Shown piece after piece: positions 1 to 7,285 of a DNA stretch of 47,629 nt. The stretch's first letter is position 1. Each line of letters opens with the position of its first letter. The DNA comes from a virus: positions 1-47,629 of IMG/VR virus record IMGVR_UViG_3300013113_000799; one strand, written 5' to 3'. The position numbers were made by a program, and so were the translations under genes. Below the pieces are notes generated by a model. The model saw only the letters and a list, made by a program, of their open reading frames with translations. It made no database searches and was not told the DNA's origin.

Positions 1-347
1 TAAACCTCGGGTGCAAGTGCTGTGAAGTCGAGGAAGAAGATCAACCCAGACGGAAGGCTCATCGGCTGAACGGAGACAAGCTCCTGTGCAACCAGCGAAC
101 CGAACACGCGACGGACGATCGGGAAAGCGACGGCGGCGAAACCTTCTACGTCACCCGCAGCCATCGTTGTCGTCTCCTTAAGAAGCTCTTTAGCCTGGTT
201 CTCAAGAAGAACGGACATGGAATTACGGCTATAGTCATCAAGACCCTCAAGAAGACCAGTCTGTTCCCACTTATTAATGAGAGCAGCGCCGTCCTTCGAG
301 AGATCGCGATTGACGATACCCTCTGTTAACTTATTTAAAATACTCAT
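1..347 (-). CDS. gp23: Major capsid protein, T4 gp23-like (N-terminal part, runs off the window)
   Basis: This is the first 115 codons of the head shell protein. It begins at ATG 345-347 behind an AGGAG Shine-Dalgarno and stays open to base 1. The N-terminus is a helical, probably removable prohead segment containing LLENQAKELLKE, followed by MAAGDVEGFAAVAFPIVRR and VSVQPMSLPSGLIFFLDF. These align by eye with T4 gp23 around AAGQTSG...MGMVRRAIP...GVQPM. In T4 the gp21 protease removes a 65-residue N-terminal peptide after an (L/I)-x-E type site. By analogy the cut here should fall near residues 50-60 around LLKE/TTT, but the exact site is inference. It lies directly downstream of the scaffold gene, the standard T4 22-23 order. 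An ATATAAAAC stretch at 371-379 on the minus strand is a weak late-promoter-like match that could give extra MCP transcription. Confidence 0.93.
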   Translation of the reverse strand, partial: MSILNKLTEGIVNRDLSKDGAALINKWEQTGLLEGLDDYSRNSMSVLLENQAKELLKETTTMAAGDVEGFAAVAFPIVRRVFGSLVAQELVSVQPMSLPSGLIFFLDFTALAPEV

Positions 348-376
348 TTTATTTTACTCCTGAATAATGTTTTATA

Positions 377-1534
377 TCAATCTTTTTTTATCCCTGCTAA
401 CTTTTGCATCTTTTCCATCAGCATCTTATTAGCGGGGGGCTTAGACTCGGGTCGGCGTGGTAAGAATGGGGAAACACGATTATTCATCGCCTCGCTCAGT
501 GAATTAGGAACACGTTGCGCTTGCTTCGTCTCCATCACCGCGCTTTGAAGCGTCTCATAAATCGTCTTAGCCTCTTCTACCGAACCTGCCTTGGATATAG
601 CTTCAACAATTGTATTCTTTTGTCGCTCATTCAGGGAGTTGCTACCAAGAACTCGGTTTGTATAGAGCAGTCTAGCATTTGTGAGGTTGACCTCGGCTAG
701 ACGCTCGCCAATTCGAGTAATAATTTCTTTTTGTTTTTGGCTCTTGTTATAGAAAGCCTGGGCAGCTTGCTTATACTTGGACGCCTTGTCTGATGACTCT
801 TCGAGCCTCTCAGTCAGGTCCTTGACTGCCTCTTTTTCTTTTTCCAGCTCTTCGGCTGTTTCTGTGTCGCGCATTGCTGCAAATTGCATATCTCGGGCAT
901 GTGAAAGTTCGGGCTGAGATGCTCCAAGCCACCCATCCGAAACAGGCCACATATCCACTTTCAATTCTTCTTGAATCTCTTCTTCCACCATGGATGCCAG
1001 ACGCTCGATGTGCTCTTCTGAGATGTTGATCTCTTCGTCGTCTTCTTCGGTCATTACCATCTGGTCGATGTCAGTGATTTCCCCTTGATCAATTGCCTCT
1101 TCTTCTTGCTCATCTTCTTCTTCTTGTTCCTCATATGAAACTTCGGCAAGAGGAATTTCAAGTTCTTCTTCTGCATCTAGTTCAATAGCTCCAGCGGATG
1201 GGAGGGATAATTCCCCTGCCTCTTCCTCTGCGTCCATGGCTTGTCGCAGTTGAGCAAAATCAATTACGATTTCTTCCTCTTCATCAGGGCAACCGCACAA
1301 CTCTTCTCCATCGGCAAACGCATCGGGAACTTCTAATTCAAGACCAGGAGTTTCGTCTCCCATGATCTCGTCACCCAAGGACATTTCCTCGTCTTCGGGG
1401 GCTTCTAGAAGCGTTGTGACAGCCTCTCGTACCTCTTCCGAATATTTCTCAAGAATTGCAGTCTCCGCATTCTTAATGGCAACCTCTTTAAGAGCCTTTG
1501 CATCAATGATAGCCTGTTCAAGCAAACTAGACAT
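377..1534 (-). CDS. gp22: Prohead core scaffolding protein, T4 gp22-like
   Basis: This 385-residue acidic protein probably forms the internal scaffold around which the capsid assembles before the prohead protease digests it. I start it at ATG 1532-1534, the codon for MSSLLEQAIIDAKALKE, because AGAGGAGAAAAAG sits just ahead of it. An upstream in-frame extension to 1645 would add a spurious hydrophobic leader. Residues 1-45 form an amphipathic helix, about 45-200 are extremely Glu/Asp-rich, and about 230-300 form a charged coiled coil. The C-terminal domain contains NARLLYTNRVLG and ends in a basic MEKMQKLAGIKKD tail. The high acidity and position directly before the capsid gene fit T4 gp22. 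Sequence similarity to T4 gp22 itself is not obvious by eye. An alternative would be another internal core protein. Confidence 0.8.
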   Translation of the reverse strand: MSSLLEQAIIDAKALKEVAIKNAETAILEKYSEEVREAVTTLLEAPEDEEMSLGDEIMGDETPGLELEVPDAFADGEELCGCPDEEEEIVIDFAQLRQAMDAEEEAGELSLPSAGAIELDAEEELEIPLAEVSYEEQEEEDEQEEEAIDQGEITDIDQMVMTEEDDEEINISEEHIERLASMVEEEIQEELKVDMWPVSDGWLGASQPELSHARDMQFAAMRDTETAEELEKEKEAVKDLTERLEESSDKASKYKQAAQAFYNKSQKQKEIITRIGERLAEVNLTNARLLYTNRVLGSNSLNERQKNTIVEAISKAGSVEEAKTIYETLQSAVMETKQAQRVPNSLSEAMNNRVSPFLPRRPESKPPANKMLMEKMQKLAGIKKD

Positions 1535-1630
1535 AAACTTTTTCTCCTCTACTCTCATCCCACAATTACAAAATAAATGAGAATCAACAAACATAAATAG
1601 TATAAAGAAGCTGAAAACGCTAAATTGAGC

Positions 1631-1640
1631 ATAATTTATA
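1631..1640 (-). promoter_or_regulatory. Candidate T4-type late promoter upstream of scaffold/capsid genes
   Basis: The minus strand reads TATAAATTAT here. The first eight bases match the T4 late -10 box TATAAATA at 7 of 8 positions. It lies about 97 bases upstream of the scaffold start and just after the strong terminator at 1693-1722, exactly where a new promoter for the abundant capsid proteins is needed. The same decamer recurs at 1737-1746 on the other side of the terminator, so chance in AT-rich DNA is a real alternative. A second possible element, TATACT at about 1600-1605, lies closer to the gene. Confidence 0.3.
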
Positions 1641-1692
1641 ATCATATGAACATAAGCGGTTTATTGGGGATTTTAGGTCCATAAAATTAAAT

Positions 1693-1722
1693 AAAAATGG
1701 TGGCAGGGTTTCCCCTGCCACC
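1693..1722 (-). terminator. Strong rho-independent terminator after the long tail-fibre gene
   Basis: The arms 1699-1708 and 1713-1722 (GGTGGCAGGG / CCCTGCCACC) form a perfect 10-bp GC-rich stem with a 4-base loop. On the minus strand the stem is followed by ATTTTTATTT, the uridine tract of an intrinsic terminator. It lies about 40 bases past the stop of the fibre gene and separates the fibre cassette from the scaffold/capsid genes. Confidence 0.92.
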
Positions 1723-1763
1723 GTGTCACCATAAATATAATTTATAGCTTAAGGGTGTGAGAA

Positions 1764-3779
1764 TCAGCCAACCGAGAAGAAGCGTACAAGAACTGTTCCA
1801 ACATTCTGAAGGGCGTCGCCCTGGAGTGTAACAGTTACTTTGTTGGCGTCGTCAAAAGTGACAGGAGCCATCTGCATCTCACCACCGACCATGACCTGAA
1901 CGAAAGGTGCAGAGTCACCAAGATTGTGGGTCAACTGGACGGAGTAAGCGCCGGAGGCGTCATACTGACCACCATTGGCGGTGTCAGTAGCCATACGAGC
2001 GTTGATGGCAGTGATAGCCGTAGCGTTAGCAGCCTCGGCAGCACCAGCACGAGCAACCTCAGCAGCAAGAGCAGCGTCGTTGCTTGTCTCGTAAGAGCTA
2101 AGGTCCGAAGCGACAGCAGCGATAGCAGCATCGGCGTCCGACTCATTCTGGTCAACGTCAGCCTGAACAGCAGCGATGCTGGAGTTCAAGCTTGTGATAG
2201 CAGCAGCAAGAGCGTTGTCGTTGGTCAAATCAACGGAGTTGATGAGTGCAACGATTTCAGCAAAGCTGTCCTTGTCCGCATCAGCAGCGAGAAGGATCGC
2301 GTCAACGCGAGCAGTCTCAACCGCAAGAGCCGCATCGTTGCTTGTCTCGTAAGAGGCAAGGTTGGAAGCGACAGAGCTGATGGAGTTGCTCAAGCTAGTG
2401 TCAACAGCAGCGAACTCGCTGCGGATGGCAGCGCGGTCGGTTGTTGCAGCGGCGTGGGCAGCGTCGGAGTCAGCCTCATTCTGATCAACGTCAGCCTGAA
2501 GAGCAGCCTCAGCAGCCGAAGCGCGAGCAACCTCAGCAGCAAGAGCCGCATCGTTGCTTGTCTCGTAAGCGGAGAGGTTGGCAGCGATTGTGGACTCCGC
2601 ATTGGTGGCACGGGAAACCTCACTAAGAAGTCCTGTGTCAAGGTCAACAAGGTCTTCGGTCAGACTTGAGTTGTTATCGATGTAAGCACCACCGCCAAGT
2701 TGGAATGGAACATAAGCACCGGCACCGGACATGAGGGAACCCATGGCAGCTTGAGTGGCGTCGAGTTCTGTCTGAAGCGCACCTTCGGCGGCAACAGCGC
2801 GGGCGGCTTCGGCGGCGATAGCAGCGTCAGCATCAGCCTCGTTCTGATCAACATCAGCCTGAAGAGCCGCAATAGCAGCATCGGCATCAGACTCATTCTG
2901 ATCAACGTCAGCCTGAAGGGCGGCGAGAGCAGCGTCGGCATCAGCCTCGTTCTGGTCGACATCAGCCTGAAGAGCAGCCTCAGCAGCCGAAGCGCGGGCA
3001 ATTTCAGCAGCAAGAGCCGCATCGTTGCTTGTCTCATACGAGCTAAGGTCGGAAGCGACAGCAGCGATAGCAGCGTCGGCATCAGACTCATTCTGGTCGA
3101 CATCAGCCTGAACAGCAGCGATGCTGGAGTTCAAGCTTGTGATGGCGGCAGCAAGAGCGTTATCGTTTGTAAGATCGACAGAGTTGATAAGGGCAACGAT
3201 TTCAGCAAAGCTGTCCTTGTCTGCGTCAGCAGCGAGAAGGATCGCGTCAACGCGAGCAGTCTCAACCGCAAGAGCGGCGTCGTTGCTTGTCTCGTAAGAG
3301 GCAAGGTTGGAAGCGACGGTGGCGATGTCACTGCTTAGAGCTGTGTCAACAGCAGCGAACTCGCTGCGGATGGCAGCGCGGTCGGTTGTTGCGGAACTGT
3401 CAGCAGCGGCAAACTCAGTGCGGATAGCCGCACGGTCGGTTGTCGCAGCACTGTGGGCAGCGTCGGAGTCAGCCTCATTCTGATCAACGTCAGCCTGAAG
3501 AGCAGCCTCAGCAGCCGAAGCGCGAGCAGTTTCAGCAGCAAGAGCAGCGTCGTTGCTGGTCATGTAAGCCGAAAGGGATGAAGAAAGGCTGGTGATATCA
3601 GCGTTATCACCAACAACAGCGGGGGAGCCAGCAACCATCATCATGAGCTTGCCAGTCGCACTGTTAAACCACATCGACCCGTTGGGAGCCGATACGGCGT
3701 CATAAGCTGGATCGCTGGGAAGCGAACCGAGGAGCACCTGCCCCTCTAGCTTAATATTATGCATTGTTAATTTAGCCAT
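1764..3779 (-). CDS. Long repetitive tail-fibre protein
   Basis: This 671-residue protein is probably a trimeric tail fibre or spike for host recognition. Residues 1-60 form an attachment-type domain that includes NGSMWFNSATGKLMMMV, a pattern common in phage fibre N-termini. Residues of about 70-600 are Ala/Asp/Glu-rich coiled-coil repeats, with seven copies of a QADVDQNE(A/S)D(A/S)DAA motif. These are interrupted near residues 345-375 by a short glycine-rich patch containing VPFQLGGGAYIDN. The last 70 residues (THNLGDSAPFVQVMVGG...VRFFSVG) look like a compact beta-structured tip and resemble the C-terminus of the 3913-4527 protein. Large internal DNA duplications are listed separately. The start has AGGAGG upstream and a strong terminator follows the stop. 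Long open frames on the opposite strand are shadows of the repeats. Confidence 0.85.
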   Translation of the reverse strand: MAKLTMHNIKLEGQVLLGSLPSDPAYDAVSAPNGSMWFNSATGKLMMMVAGSPAVVGDNADITSLSSSLSAYMTSNDAALAAETARASAAEAALQADVDQNEADSDAAHSAATTDRAAIRTEFAAADSSATTDRAAIRSEFAAVDTALSSDIATVASNLASYETSNDAALAVETARVDAILLAADADKDSFAEIVALINSVDLTNDNALAAAITSLNSSIAAVQADVDQNESDADAAIAAVASDLSSYETSNDAALAAEIARASAAEAALQADVDQNEADADAALAALQADVDQNESDADAAIAALQADVDQNEADADAAIAAEAARAVAAEGALQTELDATQAAMGSLMSGAGAYVPFQLGGGAYIDNNSSLTEDLVDLDTGLLSEVSRATNAESTIAANLSAYETSNDAALAAEVARASAAEAALQADVDQNEADSDAAHAAATTDRAAIRSEFAAVDTSLSNSISSVASNLASYETSNDAALAVETARVDAILLAADADKDSFAEIVALINSVDLTNDNALAAAITSLNSSIAAVQADVDQNESDADAAIAAVASDLSSYETSNDAALAAEVARAGAAEAANATAITAINARMATDTANGGQYDASGAYSVQLTHNLGDSAPFVQVMVGGEMQMAPVTFDDANKVTVTLQGDALQNVGTVLVRFFSVG
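2050..2447. repeat. Long direct repeat, copy A, inside the fibre gene
   Basis: About 400 bp nearly identical to 2995-3392 at a constant offset of 945 bp (315 codons). Anchors checked by eye are the blocks beginning at 2095/3040, 2281/3226 and 2421/3366. Differences are mostly synonymous (for example GTCGAC versus GTCAAC). It encodes the segment containing DSFAEIVALINSVDLTNDNA. Confidence 0.85.
2832..2993. repeat. Three tandem 54-bp units in the fibre gene
   Basis: Anchors at 2832, 2886 and 2940 are spaced exactly 54 bp apart. Each unit encodes an 18-residue coiled-coil repeat of the form LQADVDQNE(A/S)DADAA(I/L)AA. The third unit diverges at its end. These are in-frame coding repeats, not a CRISPR array, because there are no unique spacers. 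Confidence 0.8.
2995..3392. repeat. Long direct repeat, copy B, inside the fibre gene
   Basis: Partner of 2050-2447 at +945 bp. A separate shorter match, starting at 2461 and at 3460 (offset 999 bp), shows that flanking segments were also duplicated. Confidence 0.85.
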
Positions 3780-3912
3780 TTTTTATTTTCCTCCTAAAGA
3801 AATATTATGATAAAAATGTTATACCCAGCGTAGTACATACTGCACATACGCGAGTGTAGATAATTAGGAGTGTTGCATTTGAAGAGAGCCCTCAAAATTG
3901 CTTAAAATCAAC

Positions 3913-4527
3913 TTACCCAATGACTGTTATTTTATATTCGTTCAATGCCGGTGGTTCAGCGAAAGTTACCTGCACTGAATTCTCATGAAACACGATAGGG
4001 ACGTTTACTGCCGCGTTTTCTGCGCCAGTTTCACGGACCTGAACAGTGACGTCGCGAGTGCCAAAATCATGTGTAACCACGAACTGTGAGTCAACGCCAT
4101 TACCAATTGTAGTACTGTATTTCTCAATACTCAAAGCAGAAATTGTTGCAATAGCACTGGTGAGTGTGGCGATCTCCGCTTTTAAATCTTTAATGACTTT
4201 TGTTTTATCAGCATCGGCAACATATGCCTTCGCCTGGTAAATGTCGCCTGAGATGTGGGTTTCTTCTAGAACTAGAAATTTAGTACCAGGAGCGTCAGTT
4301 ACATCTTCCTCAAAATAAACTTGGTTTTCCCCAGCGACCGGAGGAGTCTTTCGAAAAAATAGATTCAAAAAACCATTAACAAGAAAATCCCCAATCCTTA
4401 AGTGTTCAACAGAGTGGGGAGGGGTTGCACCTATTAAAGAGCTACCATCTCGGGCAACGTACTGGTTGCCGGGAAGTTCGCCGGGCTTAGTTCGGGGCTG
4501 GCTGATTCCTGTAAATTTCCAAGTCAC
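3913..4527 (-). CDS. Short tail-fibre-like protein
   Basis: This 204-residue protein starts at GTG 4525-4527. An in-frame TGA lies three codons upstream, so no longer start is possible, and a GGAGG lies 11 bases ahead. The N-terminus TWKFTGISQP resembles the FWRFTGLMDQ start of the 6440-7237 protein, suggesting a common virion-docking element. Residues 105-135 are a short coiled coil (KDLKAEIATLTSAIATIS). The C-terminal 65 residues (FVVTHDFGTRDVTVQV ... YKITVIG) resemble the end of the long fibre at 1764-3779. A small trimeric fibre or fibre tip is most likely. The receptor is unknown. Confidence 0.65.
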   Translation of the reverse strand: MTWKFTGISQPRTKPGELPGNQYVARDGSSLIGATPPHSVEHLRIGDFLVNGFLNLFFRKTPPVAGENQVYFEEDVTDAPGTKFLVLEETHISGDIYQAKAYVADADKTKVIKDLKAEIATLTSAIATISALSIEKYSTTIGNGVDSQFVVTHDFGTRDVTVQVRETGAENAAVNVPIVFHENSVQVTFAEPPALNEYKITVIG

Positions 4528-4550
4528 TATCCATCAAACCTCCAGGCACC

Positions 4551-5186
4551 TCAGCCAATGCCGGTGTTGGCTCCAAAGGTGAACAGGTCTGTAGTATAAC
4601 CATTCTCGATAGTCCGTTCGAAAGGCGGCACAAGGCTAGGAACAGGGTTCGTTGAAGTGGCACCATCGGGCAGTGAAGCGATCACGAGAATTTCAATAAT
4701 CTCATCCGTTGAGGGAGTGGTAGGAGCGGCAGGACATGCCGCGGGGGGAAGCGTAGCAAAAGTCGTGTTCACTACTTGAATCCAAATGCGGTTGGCGGCT
4801 GTGGCAAAAGCTACCGCACCACCGGGGTCCGAGCCCGTTTCACCAAGCTGAACGTAAGCACTTGTACCGATAGGGTTGGCAATCGTGCCGCCTGCACCCT
4901 CGTGACCAGGAGCAGACCATAAAATTCTTACGGCTAGATTTTGAGGTGCCGTACCAGTAACGCTCTGAACTGAAATCTGAACGCTTGCAGCAGTAGATGG
5001 GAAGACTACCTCTGTTAGTTCACCCCCATAGTTAATTCCATTGAGAGTAGTACAGGCATTAAAGTCTGCGGCTCCTGCTTGAGCTAAGGTAAGTGTATTA
5101 AGATAAGGAATACCAGGAATAAGGTGCCTGGTACCTTGTGTGAAAATTGGGATACTTGTTGAAGTGATTCCTACGCCTGCTGCCAT
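4551..5186 (-). CDS. Putative tail-fibre/virion surface protein
   Basis: I do not recognise a family. The 211-residue product is rich in Ala, Gly, Thr and Pro, with alternating beta-type segments (VQISVQSVTG, LAVRILWSAPG, RIWIQVVNTTF), as expected for a secreted or virion-exposed beta-sandwich. The C-terminal FERTIENGYTTDLFTFG segment could be an interaction tail. It sits in the middle of the fibre cassette with its own Shine-Dalgarno (AGGAG) and is the first gene after a terminator and a candidate promoter, so it may be transcribed separately. A role in adsorption is inferred from position only. Confidence 0.5.
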   Translation of the reverse strand: MAAGVGITSTSIPIFTQGTRHLIPGIPYLNTLTLAQAGAADFNACTTLNGINYGGELTEVVFPSTAASVQISVQSVTGTAPQNLAVRILWSAPGHEGAGGTIANPIGTSAYVQLGETGSDPGGAVAFATAANRIWIQVVNTTFATLPPAACPAAPTTPSTDEIIEILVIASLPDGATSTNPVPSLVPPFERTIENGYTTDLFTFGANTGIG

Positions 5187-5222
5187 TTTAAATTTCTCCT
5201 AGAGATTTTTTGCTAGTATTAA

Positions 5223-5251
5223 ATAGTAATTGCTTTTCTTAAAGGGGTCAA
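5223..5251 (-). promoter_or_regulatory. Candidate sigma70-type promoter for the downstream fibre genes
   Basis: On the minus strand a TTGACC -35 box (5246-5251, 5/6 to consensus) and a TACTAT -10 box (5223-5228, 4/6) are separated by exactly 17 bp. The pair falls directly after the terminator at 5259-5285 and about 37 bases upstream of the start of the 4551-5186 gene, which makes a promoter plausible. Confidence 0.45.
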
Positions 5252-5258
5252 GTGTTAT

Positions 5259-5285
5259 AAAAAAAACGTAAGACCAAAACCTACG
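5259..5285 (-). terminator. Rho-independent terminator after the small 5281-5547 gene
   Basis: On the minus strand CGTAGG and CTTACG form a 6-bp stem with one G-T pair and a 7-base loop, followed by eight consecutive T residues (5259-5266). The hairpin overlaps the TAG stop of the upstream gene. The stem is short but the U-tract is excellent. Confidence 0.7.
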
Positions 5286-5547
5286 ATGGGGACGATGAGG
5301 CTGTAAAGAAGCCTAGCTCTTCCATTTCTGCCGGGGTAATTACAGTGCCCGTGAATTCAATATCCTCAGAGATGTGGGCGATCACAGTATTGTTTTCAGG
5401 ATGCATCACTGGCTCCACATATTTCGTAGTGTATGCCCCTTCGACTGGTACGCCATTCTGAGTCAGTTGATACGGAATGCCTTTTTCTGTTTTGATCTGC
5501 TCGTGCCACTCATTAAAGGCTTCGATATTTTCGAACAACGCAATCAT
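5281..5547 (-). CDS. Small protein of the fibre cassette, possible fibre chaperone
   Basis: This 88-residue protein begins MIALFENIEAFNEWHEQIK. ATG 5545-5547 is preferred over a GTG at 5559. It forms an ATGA overlap with the stop of the lectin-like gene and has GGAG seven bases ahead. No membrane segment or signal peptide is visible. It contains a mixed alpha/beta core with YQLTQNGVPVEGAYTTKYVEP. A small soluble protein translationally coupled to a fibre/lectin gene is often an assembly chaperone, but I do not recognise the family and the role is a guess. Confidence 0.6.
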   Translation of the reverse strand: MIALFENIEAFNEWHEQIKTEKGIPYQLTQNGVPVEGAYTTKYVEPVMHPENNTVIAHISEDIEFTGTVITPAEMEELGFFTASSSPS

Positions 5548-6440
5548 GGGGTACTCCACTTAGTCTTAAGATAGTTCTCGATCAAGGCGCGGTCAGGGGC
5601 GGAAACTTCATTGTCATAAATAATTACTTCTCCAACTTTACCCCACCAGCCACCAGCAGCACCGGAGCCGTTCCAACCCATTCCAAGAAACACCTCGTCC
5701 GACCATCCTGTTCCACCCCCAGGGTTGTCATATCCTCGGCGCGAGCTTACTGTACCTACAAGCCCCTGATTCATCCAATAACTCATTGGATTAACGAGCC
5801 CTGCGCCCGAGCCTGGATCTGTAAAACTCATGGTTGATTGGAATGTTTGACCTGCTGTGTTGCCAGCCAGTTCGACGTACTTATCAGCCGATCCTGCATC
5901 ATACATATACGCCCTCATCCAAAAAGGATTACCTACTACCCAACCATCGCTGTGAAAGCCCCAATAGCCAGACGCAGACACAATGCCAGGGTTGTTGTAG
6001 GTCGCAGCGAATCCGGCAGAGGTGTTGGGAATTCCAAACTCTCCAACCAAAAATAAACTAAATGAAAACGAGCTACCCAAATTAGATTTGAGAGAGATAT
6101 TGCTCCCTCCGGTGATCGCATCCATAATTGTAAGATATTGGACAGGGAGAGACCCGGCTACCTGTGTGAATTCGCACGCCTGGAGTCCTCCGATGCCGGA
6201 ACCCCCAGTGACAAGAGCAGGTTCGCGGGTTGCCGTGCCGTTTGTTGTCCACCAAGCAGCAGAAGTCACTTTGTCGCGAATTGCTGCAATATCCGCAGCG
6301 GTCGCGCCGGTAGTGATGTTTCCAGCAGCGGTGTCGCTGAAATCAAACCAGCGAACGCATCCAGTGATCGTTGTCGGATCAAAAGGGGCGGAAGAGCTAG
6401 AAGCAAAGTTTGTAACAGGTATGGGAAAAGGAGGAGACAT
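5544..6440 (-). CDS. LamG/concanavalin-like virion lectin protein
   Basis: This 298-residue protein probably displays a glycan-binding jelly-roll domain on the tail. The sequence fits a LamG/ConA-type fold. It has an N-terminal CVRWFDFSDT strand, then FSFSLFLVGEFG, and ends with the typical closing signature GEVIIYDNEVSAPDRALIE before YLKTKW. No catalytic hydrolase motif is visible. The start overlaps the stop of the upstream fibre gene (TAATG) and the stop overlaps the next start (ATGA), so all three are translated together. Binding to capsule or lipopolysaccharide sugars is inferred. Confidence 0.7.
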   Translation of the reverse strand: MSPPFPIPVTNFASSSSAPFDPTTITGCVRWFDFSDTAAGNITTGATAADIAAIRDKVTSAAWWTTNGTATREPALVTGGSGIGGLQACEFTQVAGSLPVQYLTIMDAITGGSNISLKSNLGSSFSFSLFLVGEFGIPNTSAGFAATYNNPGIVSASGYWGFHSDGWVVGNPFWMRAYMYDAGSADKYVELAGNTAGQTFQSTMSFTDPGSGAGLVNPMSYWMNQGLVGTVSSRRGYDNPGGGTGWSDEVFLGMGWNGSGAAGGWWGKVGEVIIYDNEVSAPDRALIENYLKTKWSTP

Positions 6441-7237
6441 TATGCGAAATCCGTACTAAATGTAGCCCACAATATGCCGCCATTTGCAACCGCGCTGACA
6501 ACTATATTTGAACCTACAGCAGCCGTCATGGTCGGCGCGGTTCCGCCGGGCCAAGCGAAGTTTGCGCCGAATGTGACAGTGCCAGCACCAGCGCCACCAG
6601 CTTGTTCGATAAACCACATATAAGTCGCGCCGCTCTCTACGTTAGTAGGGTTAGAAATCACGTTAGCTACCGAGGCGGTGAGCTGGGCATAGAACACGTT
6701 ACCGGTGTCACAATCTGTGGCAAAGGTGGTGGGTGGACCAGCTACTCCCGATAGGGTGACCATGGGGGTATAAAGTTGCTTTTGTCCGACCACTGCACCT
6801 GCACGATTGACCAAGTGCCCGTCTGTCGGGATGGCTCCATAGGCTAGTGAGGTGGGACCAGAAGTTTCAGTAAGACCGGCGCAGGCAGGGTTAGGGTAAG
6901 TTCCAGAAAGGTTCCCACCGGCACTTGTAGCAGCAGTAACAATCGCATTACCACCTGCCGTTGCCACGGTCGGATTGGGGTAAGTGCCCGACAGGTCGCC
7001 CCCGGCTGCTCCAGTGGGAGGACCGCCGCCGCCTCCTGCAACGCTGGTAATTGTTGCGCCTGTTCGAATAAGAGTTTCGCCATCAACGATAGTCCCAATC
7101 GTGAGCTGGGTGGGACCACTAGTCTCTGTGATAGCAGCCACTCGTGGGGCGGGGTATTTCCCTGCTAGATCACCCTTCGCAGGAGCCCCTACGAATTGAT
7201 CCATTAAACCTGTAAATCTCCAAAAACCAGTAGCCAC
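6440..7237 (-). CDS. Tail fibre with GDLSGTYPNP repeats
   Basis: This 265-residue protein starts at GTG 7235-7237, eight bases after AGGAGG. Three copies of the phage-fibre repeat appear: GDLAGKYPAPRV near residue 22, GGDLSGTYPNPTV near 79, and GGNLSGTYPNPAC near 106. The first and third are followed by TETSGPT spacers. The C-terminal 110 residues are beta-rich and Gly/Ala-rich (GATYMWFIEQAGGAGAGTVTFG), probably the distal domain. The N-terminal FWRFTG is shared with the 3913-4527 fibre. It opens the fibre cassette after bS21. Repeats of this kind are known from tail fibres of many unrelated phages and prophages. Confidence 0.8.
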   Translation of the reverse strand: MATGFWRFTGLMDQFVGAPAKGDLAGKYPAPRVAAITETSGPTQLTIGTIVDGETLIRTGATITSVAGGGGGPPTGAAGGDLSGTYPNPTVATAGGNAIVTAATSAGGNLSGTYPNPACAGLTETSGPTSLAYGAIPTDGHLVNRAGAVVGQKQLYTPMVTLSGVAGPPTTFATDCDTGNVFYAQLTASVANVISNPTNVESGATYMWFIEQAGGAGAGTVTFGANFAWPGGTAPTMTAAVGSNIVVSAVANGGILWATFSTDFA

Positions 7238-7285
7238 CTTATTTTCCTCCTAAGACACAATAAATAGCGAAGACCCGATTACGAG

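Noticed and set aside
1535-1645. N-terminal extension of the scaffold gene to 1645
   Set aside because: The extension encodes an unlikely hydrophobic leader with no Shine-Dalgarno, while ATG 1534 has a strong AGAGGAG and the family-like MSSLLEQAI start.
2832-2993. CRISPR-like array
   Set aside because: Regular 54-bp units lack unique spacers and are in-frame coding repeats of the fibre protein.
1926-3338. Long plus-strand open frames (e.g. 1926-2669 and 2700-3338) opposite the fibre gene
   Set aside because: They are Ser/Val/Asp-rich mirrors of the repetitive coiled-coil coding sequence, have no ribosome-binding site or known domain, and run against every other gene.
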